Positions 17,507 through 25,146 of a stretch of 40,294 nt of DNA are shown in pieces (the stretch's first letter is position 1; each line of letters opens with the position of its first letter). This DNA is from Hadesarchaea archaeon (lineage in GTDB: Archaea > Hadarchaeota > Hadarchaeia > Hadarchaeales > Hadarchaeaceae): contig JAUWBN010000010.1 in assembly GCA_030601675.1 (NCBI GenBank), positions 1 to 40,294 on the forward strand, read 5' to 3'. The position numbers and the translations under genes are program-made. The notes under the pieces were generated by a model, which did no database searches, was not told the origin of the DNA, and saw only the letters and a program-made list of their open reading frames with translations.

Positions 17507-17625
17507 TCAACCACCTCATCGAACTGTTGAGATTACTCCTTTATTTATTTAAGCTTAACCCCTCCAAACGGTCAAATTAGATAATCTTTTATCGATTTTA
17601 AAGCTTAGTGTATAATGGTGTCCTC
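17507..17625. promoter_or_regulatory. Divergent promoter region, thermosome and pilus ATPase
   Basis: On the minus strand, CTTAAATAAATAAAG (about 17542-17556) is a strong TATA-like element about 40 nt upstream of the thermosome ATG. On the plus strand, TTTTATCG and TTTTAAAGC (about 17587-17603) are candidate boxes for the secretion ATPase gene, whose ATG at 17626 follows GGTGTCCTC. No clear heat-shock operator palindrome was found by eye. Confidence 0.45.
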
Positions 17626-19329
17626 ATGCCTAAGAAGAAAAAGGCTACTCGGCGGGGCAAAAAACTTGGAAAGCCTAGGAAGCCCCCGGCCTTGGGGTTT
17701 GAGCCCTTAGCGGATAAAGGAGAAGGATTCCTCTCGGAGCTTTTAGCGGAGGCACCGCGAAGAGCGTCCGAAGCCGTTGTAAAAAAACCGGTGCTCGAGC
17801 CCATGTTGCCCCCAGCGGTTGCCAAGGAGATAAAAGCCCCTGAAGCCGGAAAGGTGCTGGAGAGATATGGTCAAGTCGAGATCCTATCGGTGGAGGGCGA
17901 AGTTCTACCATTTTACAAGTTGAAAATGCCCGAGCTGACGAGTCGGGAACAAAAACTCCTCGATGCTGCGAAAGAAAAAGCTGTAGAGGAGATAAAAATA
18001 GATCCGGACAGGATTCCGGACCCGACCGAGCGTCAACACACTTTCATGCGCGAAGTCCTGAAGATAATCGAGCGTGAGAGCAAGGGCACACACCTCCCGC
18101 CCGGGCGCATAAAGCAGCTCGGCGAGGTGGCGGTGCGGGACATGCTGGGGTACGGCCCGCTCGACCCCATGATAGCCGACGACAAGCTCGAGGACATCAT
18201 GGTGACGGCCGTGGGCAAACCCGTTTACGTCTATCATCGAAAGTATGGGATGTGCTCTACAAACGTGGTTTTTGAAAACGAGGATTCGATCAAGTACCTC
18301 ATAGATAAGATGGCCCGCATTGTGGGCAGGCGAATAGACCAACAGACGCCCCTGCTCGATGCGCGGTTGCCCGATGGAAGCAGGGTAAATGCCACCATCC
18401 CGCCGGTCTCCCTCGAGGGACCGACGATCTCGATACGGAAGTTCCGCAAGGACCCGCTCACGATGATCGATATCTTGAACTTTGGCACCCTCTCGACGGA
18501 TGTCGCAGCTTTCATATGGTTGATCGTGGATGGTTTCGGCATCAAGCCCGCCAACATTCTCTTCGCGGGGGGAACAGGCTGCGGGAAGACCACCACCCTT
18601 AACGCCGCCACCACCTTCATTCCCGAGCGGGAGCGCCTCATCTCGATCGAGGACACAGCCGAACTCCAGCTGCCGCACAAGCACTGGATCAGACTCGAGA
18701 CCCGCCCCCCCAACGTTGAGGGACGGGGGGAGATTGTCATGGACGACCTCGTCAAGAACGCGCTCCGGATGAGGCCCGACCGGATGATTGTGGGGGAGGT
18801 CAGAGGTCCAGAGGCGCGGACGATGTTTACCGCGATGAATACTGGGCACGATGGCTGCATGGGCACCGTACACTCAAATAGTGCAGCCGAAACGGTCACC
18901 CGCTTGACCGAGTCCCCGATGGACGTGCCCGAGATAATGATCCCGGCGCTCGACGTGATCGTGATGCAGCAGCGCATGTATCATCGTCAGAAGGGACAGA
19001 TTCGAAGGATCACCGAGGTCGCCGAGGTGACGGGTCTGGAGGGGGGTAAGCCGCAGCTCAGCCGTATTTTCAAGTGGAACCCACGCACGGACGTGGTCGA
19101 GCCGACTGGGGTACCGAGCAGGATCAAGCGCATAATAGCGGAGTTCAGCGGGGTAAGCGGCAACGACATCGAGATCGAACTCGAGAAGCGCGCGACGGTG
19201 GTCGAGTGGATGAAACGCCAGGGCATTCGAAACATCTTCGAGGTGGGCAGGGTCATCCAAGAATATTACCGAGATCCAGAGGGGATGCTGAAACGCGTAC
19301 GGGCCGAGAAGGGTGCGAAGCGTCGTTAG
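17626..19329 (+). CDS. Type IV pilus assembly ATPase (GspE/TadA/PilB family)
   Basis: Cytoplasmic hexameric motor that powers pilin assembly. A basic N-terminal tail (MPKKKKATRRGKK) and a linker of about 100 residues precede the N-domain. Walker A GGTGCGKTT is at 315-323, the Asp box around IEDTAELQL, Walker B RPDRMIVGEVRG at 383-394 and the His box TGHDGCMGTVHSNSA at 406-420. 567 residues from the chosen ATG. A GTG six codons earlier (17608) sits close to or before the expected transcription start, so the ATG with GGTG is preferred. Two platform proteins follow at once and pilins and a prepilin peptidase lie downstream, so this is a pilus rather than an archaellum or DNA-transfer ATPase; no archaellum genes are seen. 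Confidence 0.93.
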   Translation: MPKKKKATRRGKKLGKPRKPPALGFEPLADKGEGFLSELLAEAPRRASEAVVKKPVLEPMLPPAVAKEIKAPEAGKVLERYGQVEILSVEGEVLPFYKLKMPELTSREQKLLDAAKEKAVEEIKIDPDRIPDPTERQHTFMREVLKIIERESKGTHLPPGRIKQLGEVAVRDMLGYGPLDPMIADDKLEDIMVTAVGKPVYVYHRKYGMCSTNVVFENEDSIKYLIDKMARIVGRRIDQQTPLLDARLPDGSRVNATIPPVSLEGPTISIRKFRKDPLTMIDILNFGTLSTDVAAFIWLIVDGFGIKPANILFAGGTGCGKTTTLNAATTFIPERERLISIEDTAELQLPHKHWIRLETRPPNVEGRGEIVMDDLVKNALRMRPDRMIVGEVRGPEARTMFTAMNTGHDGCMGTVHSNSAAETVTRLTESPMDVPEIMIPALDVIVMQQRMYHRQKGQIRRITEVAEVTGLEGGKPQLSRIFKWNPRTDVVEPTGVPSRIKRIIAEFSGVSGNDIEIELEKRATVVEWMKRQGIRNIFEVGRVIQEYYRDPEGMLKRVRAEKGAKRR

Positions 19330-19336
19330 TGGTTCC

Positions 19337-20455
19337 ATGCCGAAGAAAAAAGCTAGAAAGTCGGATCTAGCAAAAAGATTTTTCTACACGGTCGGCAGTG
19401 CCGTGGTAAAAATCGGCGGGGGGACAGCAAAGGCAACACAGCGTTTGAGTCGGACCGTCAAAGTTACAAAGGGTCCAAGACCCCCGGAGAAGGCCGATGA
19501 GGTCACGCGAAGGCTACACGATCTAAAGCGGCTTGAAACGCTGCGCGAGGAAGAGCTCAAAGCCGAGCGCAAGCTGAAAGAGGAGAAAACTTGGGAGGAG
19601 CGCATGGAGCTAAAGAGGCCGTTGTCCGAGCGCCTCTCCGATATCTTCTATTCTCCTCTCAAGCGCCCGGCGCAGCGATTGGCTAAATTCTTCAAGGGGC
19701 TAGATGAGGACCTCTACAAGGCCAACCTCAGGATTGCTCCAGAGCGTTACGTGGCGCTCATGATCGGGATGAGCCTCATCGTGGGGATCTCGGCGTTCAT
19801 CCCGATGCTCCTCTTCTTACCCATCCCAATCGCCTTGGTGGGCGGGATGTTCGCTTTTTTGCTCGCGTTGGCGTTCGGCAGGACCCAGCCGAGGCGCAGG
19901 GCTAGCGCGCGCGTAGTCGGGGTGAATCGCGTGATCCCATATGCTCTCAGACACATGGCGACGCAGCTTTCCTCGGGCATAGGTCTCCCCGAGACGATGA
20001 CCTCGGTCAGCCAGGCGGATTACGGTGCCCTTTCGGAGGAGTTCGGCAGGGTCATCCGTGACATGCACACGGGCATGAGCACGGAGGAGGCGCTGGCGAC
20101 AATGGACCGAAGGGTGGATTCAGAGCCGCTCCGCCGTGCGGTTCGTCAGATTCAGCGTACCCTACGGACTGGCGGCGATCTCGCAAATATCCTCAACGTG
20201 TTGGCAGACGAAACGGCTTTCGAGATGCGCATGAAACTCCGTGACTACACCCAGTCGCTCAACATGCTTACGATGATCTACATGTTCGCCTCCGCGGTCA
20301 TCCCAGCCATGCTTCTGGTCACGATAACGGTGGGGAGCAGGATGGGTGGGGCAATGTTGACCCCGGCAAGTGCGGCTGTTCTCTTTCTGATCCTCATACC
20401 GTTCATGTTGTTCTACTTCGTGATGACGATCAAACGCTTCGAGCCGAGGTTGTGA
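19337..20455 (+). CDS. Pilus assembly platform membrane protein 1 (TadB/TadC/GspF-like)
   Basis: Polytopic inner platform protein that couples the ATPase to pilin insertion. It has a basic N-terminus (MPKKKARKSD, echoing the ATPase start), a highly charged helical stretch at about 50-95 that could form a coiled coil, two adjacent membrane segments near 135-180, a cytoplasmic T2SSF domain (LRHMATQLSSGIGLPETM; LRTGGDLANILNVLADE), and two membrane segments near 305-360. The ATG at 19337 is used; a GTG at 19313 overlapping the ATPase gene would add eight residues. Confidence 0.88.
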   Translation: MPKKKARKSDLAKRFFYTVGSAVVKIGGGTAKATQRLSRTVKVTKGPRPPEKADEVTRRLHDLKRLETLREEELKAERKLKEEKTWEERMELKRPLSERLSDIFYSPLKRPAQRLAKFFKGLDEDLYKANLRIAPERYVALMIGMSLIVGISAFIPMLLFLPIPIALVGGMFAFLLALAFGRTQPRRRASARVVGVNRVIPYALRHMATQLSSGIGLPETMTSVSQADYGALSEEFGRVIRDMHTGMSTEEALATMDRRVDSEPLRRAVRQIQRTLRTGGDLANILNVLADETAFEMRMKLRDYTQSLNMLTMIYMFASAVIPAMLLVTITVGSRMGGAMLTPASAAVLFLILIPFMLFYFVMTIKRFEPRL

Positions 20456-20457
20456 AT

Positions 20458-21393
20458 ATGGGATTAGTCGGGCGAATGGCAAAGTTTTCAAAGCGCGTGT
20501 TCCCAGAAAAATTCCTGCGCAACCTCGACCGCAGGTTGGAGTCAACGAAGATTGCGCTCGCGGCGGAGGAATACGTGGGCGTGACGTTCTTGGTAACGAT
20601 AATCGTGGGCGTGGTGGTGGGTTTCGTTGGTGTGCTCCTACAGTTCCCAATTCCCGCACCCCTGCTTGCACCTCTCGCGGCTTTCGTCACCTTTCCAGTG
20701 CTGACGCTCGGGGTACCCTATTACTTGGCCCAGCGTAGGGCTGCCGAGCTGGAGCGCGCACTACCCGACACCCTCCGCCAGATAGCGAGCACCCTGCGGG
20801 CTGGAGTGGGGATAGATGCAGCGATGGACGATATCGTGAAATCGCAATACGGCGTGCTCTCGCAGGAGTTCGATCGGGTGGTGACGGAGATCCGCAGGGG
20901 AAGGACACTCGACAGCGCCCTCTTGGCCCTAGCGCGGAGGTCTAATTCACCCCTTTACGAGCGGGCTTTTCACCTGATCGTCGAGGGGATAGAGCGCGGC
21001 GCGGCACTCGCCAGCGTGCTCGACTCCGTCTCCAAGGACATCAAGGAGGTACACGCGATCCAGCGCGAGCGGCAGGCGGCGACGATGCAGCAGGTTCTTT
21101 TCTTGTTTGTCGTAGCGCTCTTCGCAGTTCCCTTTATAGTCGGCCTCACGGTGGCAGTGGGTGGGGTTCAAATAGGCAGTGGCCCGGCGGCAGGTGCGGG
21201 CCTGCCGGCGGAGATGAGCACGATCGCCATGGCGTACATCGTGATCCAGGCGCTCATCTGCTCGCTTGCGGTCGGGGTAATTCGTTACGGCAAAATGTTG
21301 AAGGGCCTGACCTTTGCTGTACCCTTCATGGTCGTCGCGGCGATCGTCTTCAAAGTGGCCCAGCTCATCGCCGGAAGCATAACACCGGTTTAG
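20458..21393 (+). CDS. Pilus assembly platform membrane protein 2 (TadC/GspF-like)
   Basis: Second T2SSF-family protein, about 311 residues, shorter than the first and lacking its charged N-terminal extension. Two membrane segments near 40-90, a T2SSF domain (LPDTLRQIASTLRAGVGID; ARRSNSPLYERAFHLIVEGI), and C-terminal membrane segments near 220-245, 260-285 and 290-310. Paired platform genes after one ATPase match the archaeal and Tad-type layout, where they may form a heteromeric platform. The ATG at 20458 lies 2 nt after the preceding stop; a GTG two codons earlier overlaps it. The 3' end overlaps the convergent regulator by 4 nt. Confidence 0.87.
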   Translation: MGLVGRMAKFSKRVFPEKFLRNLDRRLESTKIALAAEEYVGVTFLVTIIVGVVVGFVGVLLQFPIPAPLLAPLAAFVTFPVLTLGVPYYLAQRRAAELERALPDTLRQIASTLRAGVGIDAAMDDIVKSQYGVLSQEFDRVVTEIRRGRTLDSALLALARRSNSPLYERAFHLIVEGIERGAALASVLDSVSKDIKEVHAIQRERQAATMQQVLFLFVVALFAVPFIVGLTVAVGGVQIGSGPAAGAGLPAEMSTIAMAYIVIQALICSLAVGVIRYGKMLKGLTFAVPFMVVAAIVFKVAQLIAGSITPV

Positions 21394-21953
21394 CGTTCGA
21401 TGCCGAGCTCCTGGAGATCCTTGTAGATCGTGTCACGCGAGACGCCGAAGGTCTTGGCCACCTGTGCGAGGTTGATCGCTTTCGGGTCATTGCTGAGCAA
21501 TCGGAGCGCCGCCGCTAGACGTTCTCGGCGCTCATCCGAGCTGAGCTTCCCCACTTTCTCGGGTATCTCTTCGTTGATCGCGACGATGAGCGTAGCGTAG
21601 GCGCGTTTCGGGATGGGAGGGGTGATGAATTTCCAGTAAAAGCCGACGATTTCCCCACGGAGCTTCGCGAGCTGTGCATTTATCTTTTCTTGGGCGCGGC
21701 TGAGGGCCCTCTTTTCATTGCTGCCCGCCTCGTTTGCCCAGAGAACGCTTTTTGGTCTGATGTTGCTTTCGTCCACAACCGTGACTATCCGCACCGTTGC
21801 CCCCGCTATGCCCGAATCGACCCTCGCGTCCATCTTGGTAATGTATCCCCGCGTGCTCGCGAGTTTCTCGTTGAGTTCGGTCGCGGCTCGCTCGAGGGCT
21901 TTCCGCACGTTCGCAGCTCGCCGGATGCAGCTCAGAACCTGCAAGTTTATCAA
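21390..21953 (-). CDS. Putative HTH transcriptional regulator in the pilus locus
   Basis: The C-terminal 40 residues form a helix-turn-helix (INLAQVAKTFGVSRDTIYKDLQELGI) like those of HTH_11/DeoR-type regulators. The N-terminal 120 residues are an alpha/beta domain I do not recognise (LSCIRRAANVRKALERAATE; RVDSGIAGATVRIVTVVDES). The open frame reaches a GTG at 22025, but a TATA-like TTTAAAA centred near 21977 lies 24 nt before an in-frame TTG at 21953, the spacing of a leaderless archaeal mRNA, so I start there (187 residues). It lies between the platform genes and the first pilin, on the opposite strand to both, and may control the pilus genes. Function is inferred from position only. Confidence 0.7.
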   Translation of the reverse strand: MINLQVLSCIRRAANVRKALERAATELNEKLASTRGYITKMDARVDSGIAGATVRIVTVVDESNIRPKSVLWANEAGSNEKRALSRAQEKINAQLAKLRGEIVGFYWKFITPPIPKRAYATLIVAINEEIPEKVGKLSSDERRERLAAALRLLSNDPKAINLAQVAKTFGVSRDTIYKDLQELGIER

Positions 21954-21970
21954 GACAGGTTGGACATCAA

Positions 21971-21983
21971 ACGTTTTAAACGT
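21971..21983 (-). promoter_or_regulatory. Inverted repeat over the putative regulator promoter
   Basis: ACGTTT-T-AAACGT is an inverted repeat with a one-base centre. It covers the TATA-like element from which the HTH gene would be transcribed leaderlessly. A symmetric site overlapping its own promoter suggests autoregulation. Confidence 0.45.
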
Positions 21984-22026
21984 GTCTACAAAAATGTCGA
22001 CTTTTACCCAGGGATGTGGCGGCACC

Positions 22027-22035
22027 TTTATAATC
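22027..22035 (+). promoter_or_regulatory. TATA box of the first pilin gene
   Basis: TTTATAATC lies 38-46 nt before the pilin ATG. With the usual 25-30 nt spacing, transcription would start near 22056, just at the GGAGGT ribosome site (22058-22063). The element is about 50 nt from the regulator's inverted repeat on the other strand. Confidence 0.55.
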
Positions 22036-22072
22036 CCATATTCAAGAGGATTTTCACGGAGGTAAAAAACAA

Positions 22073-22462
22073 ATGAGGATGTTTAAGAAGGGTCAGGGCG
22101 CTACCGAGTACCTGTTGATGCTGGCCGCAGTGTTGGTTATCGTCGCCATAGCAGTTTACTACGTTACTACTACTGGTGCACCGACGATTATCGCCAGCGC
22201 GAAACTCAACTCGGCAGACAATACAGTTTCGATCAAGGGAGAAACTGGATGTTCTATTGATGCAAGCTGGAGCTTTAGCTACAAGGGGGGCACTGAAACT
22301 AGCTGGCAATCGGGATCAGGTACGATAGGTCCAGGCGATGAGATTCCGTTAACAAATTTAACCGACGATGTTTCGACGGGAGACACGGTAACAATAAGAT
22401 ACGACACTACAACTAAAAGCGCGGTTATCAATGCTGCCGATATATGGATAGGACTGACCTAG
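22073..22462 (+). CDS. Class III signal peptide pilin (probable major pilin)
   Basis: A 129-residue prepilin. The basic leader MRMFKKG is followed by QGATEYLLMLAAVLVIVAIA, the class III motif (Q..(S/T).E then a hydrophobic helix), with cleavage expected before the glutamine by an EppA-type peptidase. The head domain is short, rich in Ser, Thr, Asp and Gly (TVSIKGETGCSIDASWSF; TGDTVTIRYDTTTKS), beta-like, with one cysteine. Strong ribosome site GGAGGT; own promoter; T-tract terminator after it. A monocistronic, strongly signalled gene fits a major subunit; this is inference. Confidence 0.88.
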   Translation: MRMFKKGQGATEYLLMLAAVLVIVAIAVYYVTTTGAPTIIASAKLNSADNTVSIKGETGCSIDASWSFSYKGGTETSWQSGSGTIGPGDEIPLTNLTDDVSTGDTVTIRYDTTTKSAVINAADIWIGLT

Positions 22463-22512
22463 CCGAGAGTATGGTTGGCCCAAGACAGAACAGCGGAGCG
22501 ATGCTAGTATCA

Positions 22513-22545
22513 TTATTTTTTATTTTCTTTTATTTTATTTTTTGA
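22513..22545 (+). terminator. T-tract transcription terminator after the first pilin
   Basis: A 33 nt stretch made almost only of T with scattered A and one C lies 50 nt after the pilin stop. Runs of T on the non-template strand terminate archaeal RNA polymerase without a hairpin. A new promoter follows at once. Confidence 0.7.
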
Positions 22546-22580
22546 TTAGCGCAAAGGGGCCAGTATTCTATCGAAGGGGA

Positions 22581-22590
22581 GCATAAATAC
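22581..22590 (+). promoter_or_regulatory. TATA box of the second pilin gene
   Basis: GCATAAATAC is centred about 27 nt before the predicted transcription start near 22612 and about 35 nt before the GTG start. It lies directly after the T-tract terminator, so the second pilin is probably its own transcription unit. Confidence 0.55.
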
Positions 22591-22618
22591 GTAAACAACA
22601 CAAACATTCTAATGTGGG

Positions 22619-22810
22619 GTGGAAGTGGAAGAACGTTCGCAAGGTGCAACTGAATACTTACTAATGCTCGGCGCAGTGCTGATGCTCGTGGCTGGCATAG
22701 TCGCTTCTATCATCCTCACATCTCATACCTTGGGCTCAAACGTCAGCGGCCAGATCGATGATGTGATGGATAACGTCATCATCCCCTGCCTAGTCGGAAC
22801 GCTTTTGTAA
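22619..22810 (+). CDS. Small class III signal peptide pilin, 63 residues
   Basis: MEVEERS, then QGATEYLLMLGAVLMLVAGI, the same motif as the upstream pilin, followed by a very short head (SGQIDDVMDNVIIPCLVGTLL). The mature chain is little more than the N-terminal helix, as in the short pilins of some archaea. Its leader is acidic (EVEER) rather than basic, which is odd for a prepilin. The start is a GTG at 22619 or the next in-frame GTG at 22625; both follow G-rich sequence. Confidence 0.8.
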   Translation: MEVEERSQGATEYLLMLGAVLMLVAGIVASIILTSHTLGSNVSGQIDDVMDNVIIPCLVGTLL

Positions 22811-22856
22811 GTGGGGTTCGACACCAAGTTCTTATTAATCGAGCAAAAGTGAGTAG

Positions 22857-23624
22857 GGTGGTCGCGCGTCCGAGTTCGAGCTCCTCCTCCCAGCTGCAAT
22901 AGCTCTCGCAGCGGTCTGCATTGCCAACTACACAGATCTACGGAAGCGAATCATCCCCAACCGGCTCACATTTCCGCTCATCGTGGTCGGCGTCGCCTTT
23001 TACGTGCTCCTCGGCGTTTGGCGCTGGGACCTCTGGACGATGATATCCGGGGCGCTCGGGGCGGCGATAGCCTTCATCATCGGCTACGCGATGTGGTTAA
23101 CGGGTGGGTGGGCTGGAGGCGATGTGAAACTCTTCACGGCACTGGGGGCCCTGCTGCCATTTTATACCGCACCCTATGTTCTGAACGTGCCCTATCCATT
23201 CCCCATCACGATTTTATTTAACTCGGTCATCGCCATCCTGCCGATCCTGCTCATCTACGCCGTGATCTGCCGTGTTCGCGGGCGAGCCGTGCTTTACGAG
23301 CAGGTCAAAATTACCGAACTCAGGGAGGGCATGATCCCCGCTGAAACCATCTACGAGAAAGACGGCAGGGTCGAGCGGTGGAGTTCAAAATTTGGGCTGA
23401 AGCCGCGTTACGATCGTCTCTACACCAATCCCAGGCGGGCGGCGGGCCTCACGCGCTACCAGGTGGGGGCGCTCAAGCGCCTCGTTCGCGAGCGCAAGCT
23501 GAAAAACTACATGAAACTCAAGAAGGGCATACCATTCGCCCCCGCGCTCGGCCTAGGTGTCTTCATCGCGGTCTTCTACGGCGATCTGTATTGGGGCCTC
23601 ATCAAAGCGCTCGCAGGCGTGTAA
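22857..23624 (+). CDS. Prepilin peptidase (A24 family, EppA/PibD-like); start unresolved
   Basis: Membrane aspartic protease that trims prepilin leaders. The first catalytic Asp lies in NYTDLRKRIIPNRLTFP and the second in GGWAGGDVKLF (GxGD motif). At least six membrane segments; a C-terminal cytoplasmic insert (about 130-215) and a final membrane helix match archaeal EppA. The first ATG/GTG/TTG in this frame is the GTG at 22983, which would cut off the first helix and the first catalytic Asp. The frame is open from 22857 but has no standard start, although a TATA-like TTATTAAT (22832-22839) and GGGTGG (22856-22861) are in place. A GTG at 22858 in another frame is well placed, so a one-base frameshift (real or sequencing error) or a non-standard start is likely. 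The coordinates give the open frame. Confidence 0.85.
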   Translation, partial: GGRASEFELLLPAAIALAAVCIANYTDLRKRIIPNRLTFPLIVVGVAFYVLLGVWRWDLWTMISGALGAAIAFIIGYAMWLTGGWAGGDVKLFTALGALLPFYTAPYVLNVPYPFPITILFNSVIAILPILLIYAVICRVRGRAVLYEQVKITELREGMIPAETIYEKDGRVERWSSKFGLKPRYDRLYTNPRRAAGLTRYQVGALKRLVRERKLKNYMKLKKGIPFAPALGLGVFIAVFYGDLYWGLIKALAGV

Positions 23625-23663
23625 ACGCTCAAATCGCGGCGTTCATTCTCGCATTATCCCTAA

Positions 23664-24425
23664 TTATCTAACCCTTTCCAAAATCGCCTTAACCTTGGCC
23701 CCCCGCAACCCGAGCATCGGCCGCTCGACGCTGATCTTCGCGAGGTCTCCTTTTCCGACTTTGGCGAAGCTCTCGACCAAGTACAGGCCTGACTTCACGT
23801 TGCTGCAGATGTCATAGCTGACTCGAACCACCGCCCGGCGCCCCCGGACCTCCTCGACCCTGCCGTATGTGAAGCTTCGGCCGTACTTGAGCCTGAAGGC
23901 CGCGAATGCCACGAACACGGACCCTATCGCTATCAACGGGGGGATGAGTGCCAGGTGGAGTGCCTCGATCGAGAACTCGATTGGGGAGTGTCGGAGCGCG
24001 AGCACGAAGACCCAGGCGATGGCCACGCACATGCCCACGAAGCTCCGGTAGGCAGGGTAGTCCCGCTCGAATGCGCGCCTGAGCTGCCCCACCGCAAGGT
24101 AGATCAGGTAGGCGCTCAGCGCGAGCAGCAGGGGAATGAAGATGACGACTTCCGCGGGCAGCAACGCTATGTAGACCACCGCTGTCACGAAGAGGGCGAG
24201 GATCGCCAGCTGCGCCTTGAGCATGATGTATTCGGGCCACCCTGCATGGCGCCGCTCGAAGAAACCCTGTAGCGCGCGGGGGATTTCGGGCTTGGGTTTC
24301 GGCGGGGCTTTTTTCTTTACCTTCGGCGCCCTCCGTTTGAGCTTGCTCGGGATCTTCCCCACACCGAGGACTGCGTCACCAACCTTGCGGAAGAAATCGG
24401 TCACCTTGGAACCTTTTCTTGCCAT
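23664..24425 (-). CDS. Membrane protein of the pilin operon, possibly DUF2101 family
   Basis: 253 residues. A basic N-terminus rich in Lys/Pro (KLKRRAPKVKKKAPPKPKPE) precedes two close membrane segments (about 68-90 and 92-115), two more (about 128-148 and 155-178), and a C-terminal beta-rich cytoplasmic domain (VEEVRGRRAVVRVSYDI; KVGKGDLAKISVERPMLGLR). The architecture reminds me of the archaeal DUF2101 family, which I cannot confirm. The ATG follows GGTGGAAAA and lies about 30 nt after the last pilin-like gene, so it is the distal gene of that operon. A role as an accessory pilus membrane protein is inferred from position. Confidence 0.75.
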   Translation of the reverse strand: MARKGSKVTDFFRKVGDAVLGVGKIPSKLKRRAPKVKKKAPPKPKPEIPRALQGFFERRHAGWPEYIMLKAQLAILALFVTAVVYIALLPAEVVIFIPLLLALSAYLIYLAVGQLRRAFERDYPAYRSFVGMCVAIAWVFVLALRHSPIEFSIEALHLALIPPLIAIGSVFVAFAAFRLKYGRSFTYGRVEEVRGRRAVVRVSYDICSNVKSGLYLVESFAKVGKGDLAKISVERPMLGLRGAKVKAILERVR

Positions 24426-24456
24426 TTTTCCACCAAAAACATTGACCTCTTCTGCC

Positions 24457-25146
24457 TCACCCTAGCTCCACTGTCGACAAGTACTGCGCGGCACCTCGCG
24501 GGTCTCTGACGTTAATAAACACTCTAAGTTGTACTACCCCTTCCACCTCTGTGTTCTCCCCGACATGGGTCGGAGGAGGGCCACCGACTCCTTCCCAAAG
24601 TGGTGGGGGGTCTGAATAATAAACATCCGAGCCATTCGAGTCCAAGTCGCCACCGTATTCTTCGATAGTTATTCGCAGATTTTCACCGAGTTTTTCGACA
24701 AGCAGGATAGGTTCATCGTAGTCCCCATCCTCTGCGTCTTCGAAGTAATAGCGCCAGTTTTCCGGAGCGACGTGGTCAACCTTGCAGTAGGTGGCCCCCG
24801 CATAACGATTGTCCCCAGTATCTACATGGATCCACAGCATCCACGTGGGCGTGATATCCACCAGCAACCCCGTAGCTGCGCGATAATTGTCGGCAAGATC
24901 AGCAAACTTAGCGTTGGTATTAGGTTCGTTATCGGTCAATAGATCGTCATCCCACATTTTTTTAATCATGCGCTCGATATCATTCCCAGTATAAAACACC
25001 TTGTCAGCGGTGGTCTGCAGCGCGACCGCTTCTCCACCCATCTCGATTATTGCAAAGCAAGAGGTCGCAAGCAGCATAGCTGGAAGCACAAGCAGCAGCG
25101 CAACCCCGCTCAGCACGAATCCGCGTTGGTCCCGCCCCAGTTTCAT
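24457..25146 (-). CDS. Pilin-like protein, 229 residues
   Basis: The leader MKLGRDQRG is followed by FVLSGVALLLVLPAMLLATS, a pilin-like hydrophobic helix without the Asp/Glu at +5. The remaining 190 residues are acidic and predicted extracellular (WMLWIHVDTGDNRYAGATY; GDLDSNGSDVYYSDPPPLWE), ending in a beta-like segment (VVQLRVFINVRDPRG). I know no family for the head. The ATG at 25146 overlaps the preceding stop (ATGA), showing coupling. It could be a minor pilin or a tip subunit. Confidence 0.75.
   Translation of the reverse strand: MKLGRDQRGFVLSGVALLLVLPAMLLATSCFAIIEMGGEAVALQTTADKVFYTGNDIERMIKKMWDDDLLTDNEPNTNAKFADLADNYRAATGLLVDITPTWMLWIHVDTGDNRYAGATYCKVDHVAPENWRYYFEDAEDGDYDEPILLVEKLGENLRITIEEYGGDLDSNGSDVYYSDPPPLWEGVGGPPPTHVGENTEVEGVVQLRVFINVRDPRGAAQYLSTVELG

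Noticed and set aside
17905-18977. Open frames opposite the secretion ATPase (322 and 247 codons)
   Set aside because: Shadows of the ATPase gene; no ribosome sites or family motifs.
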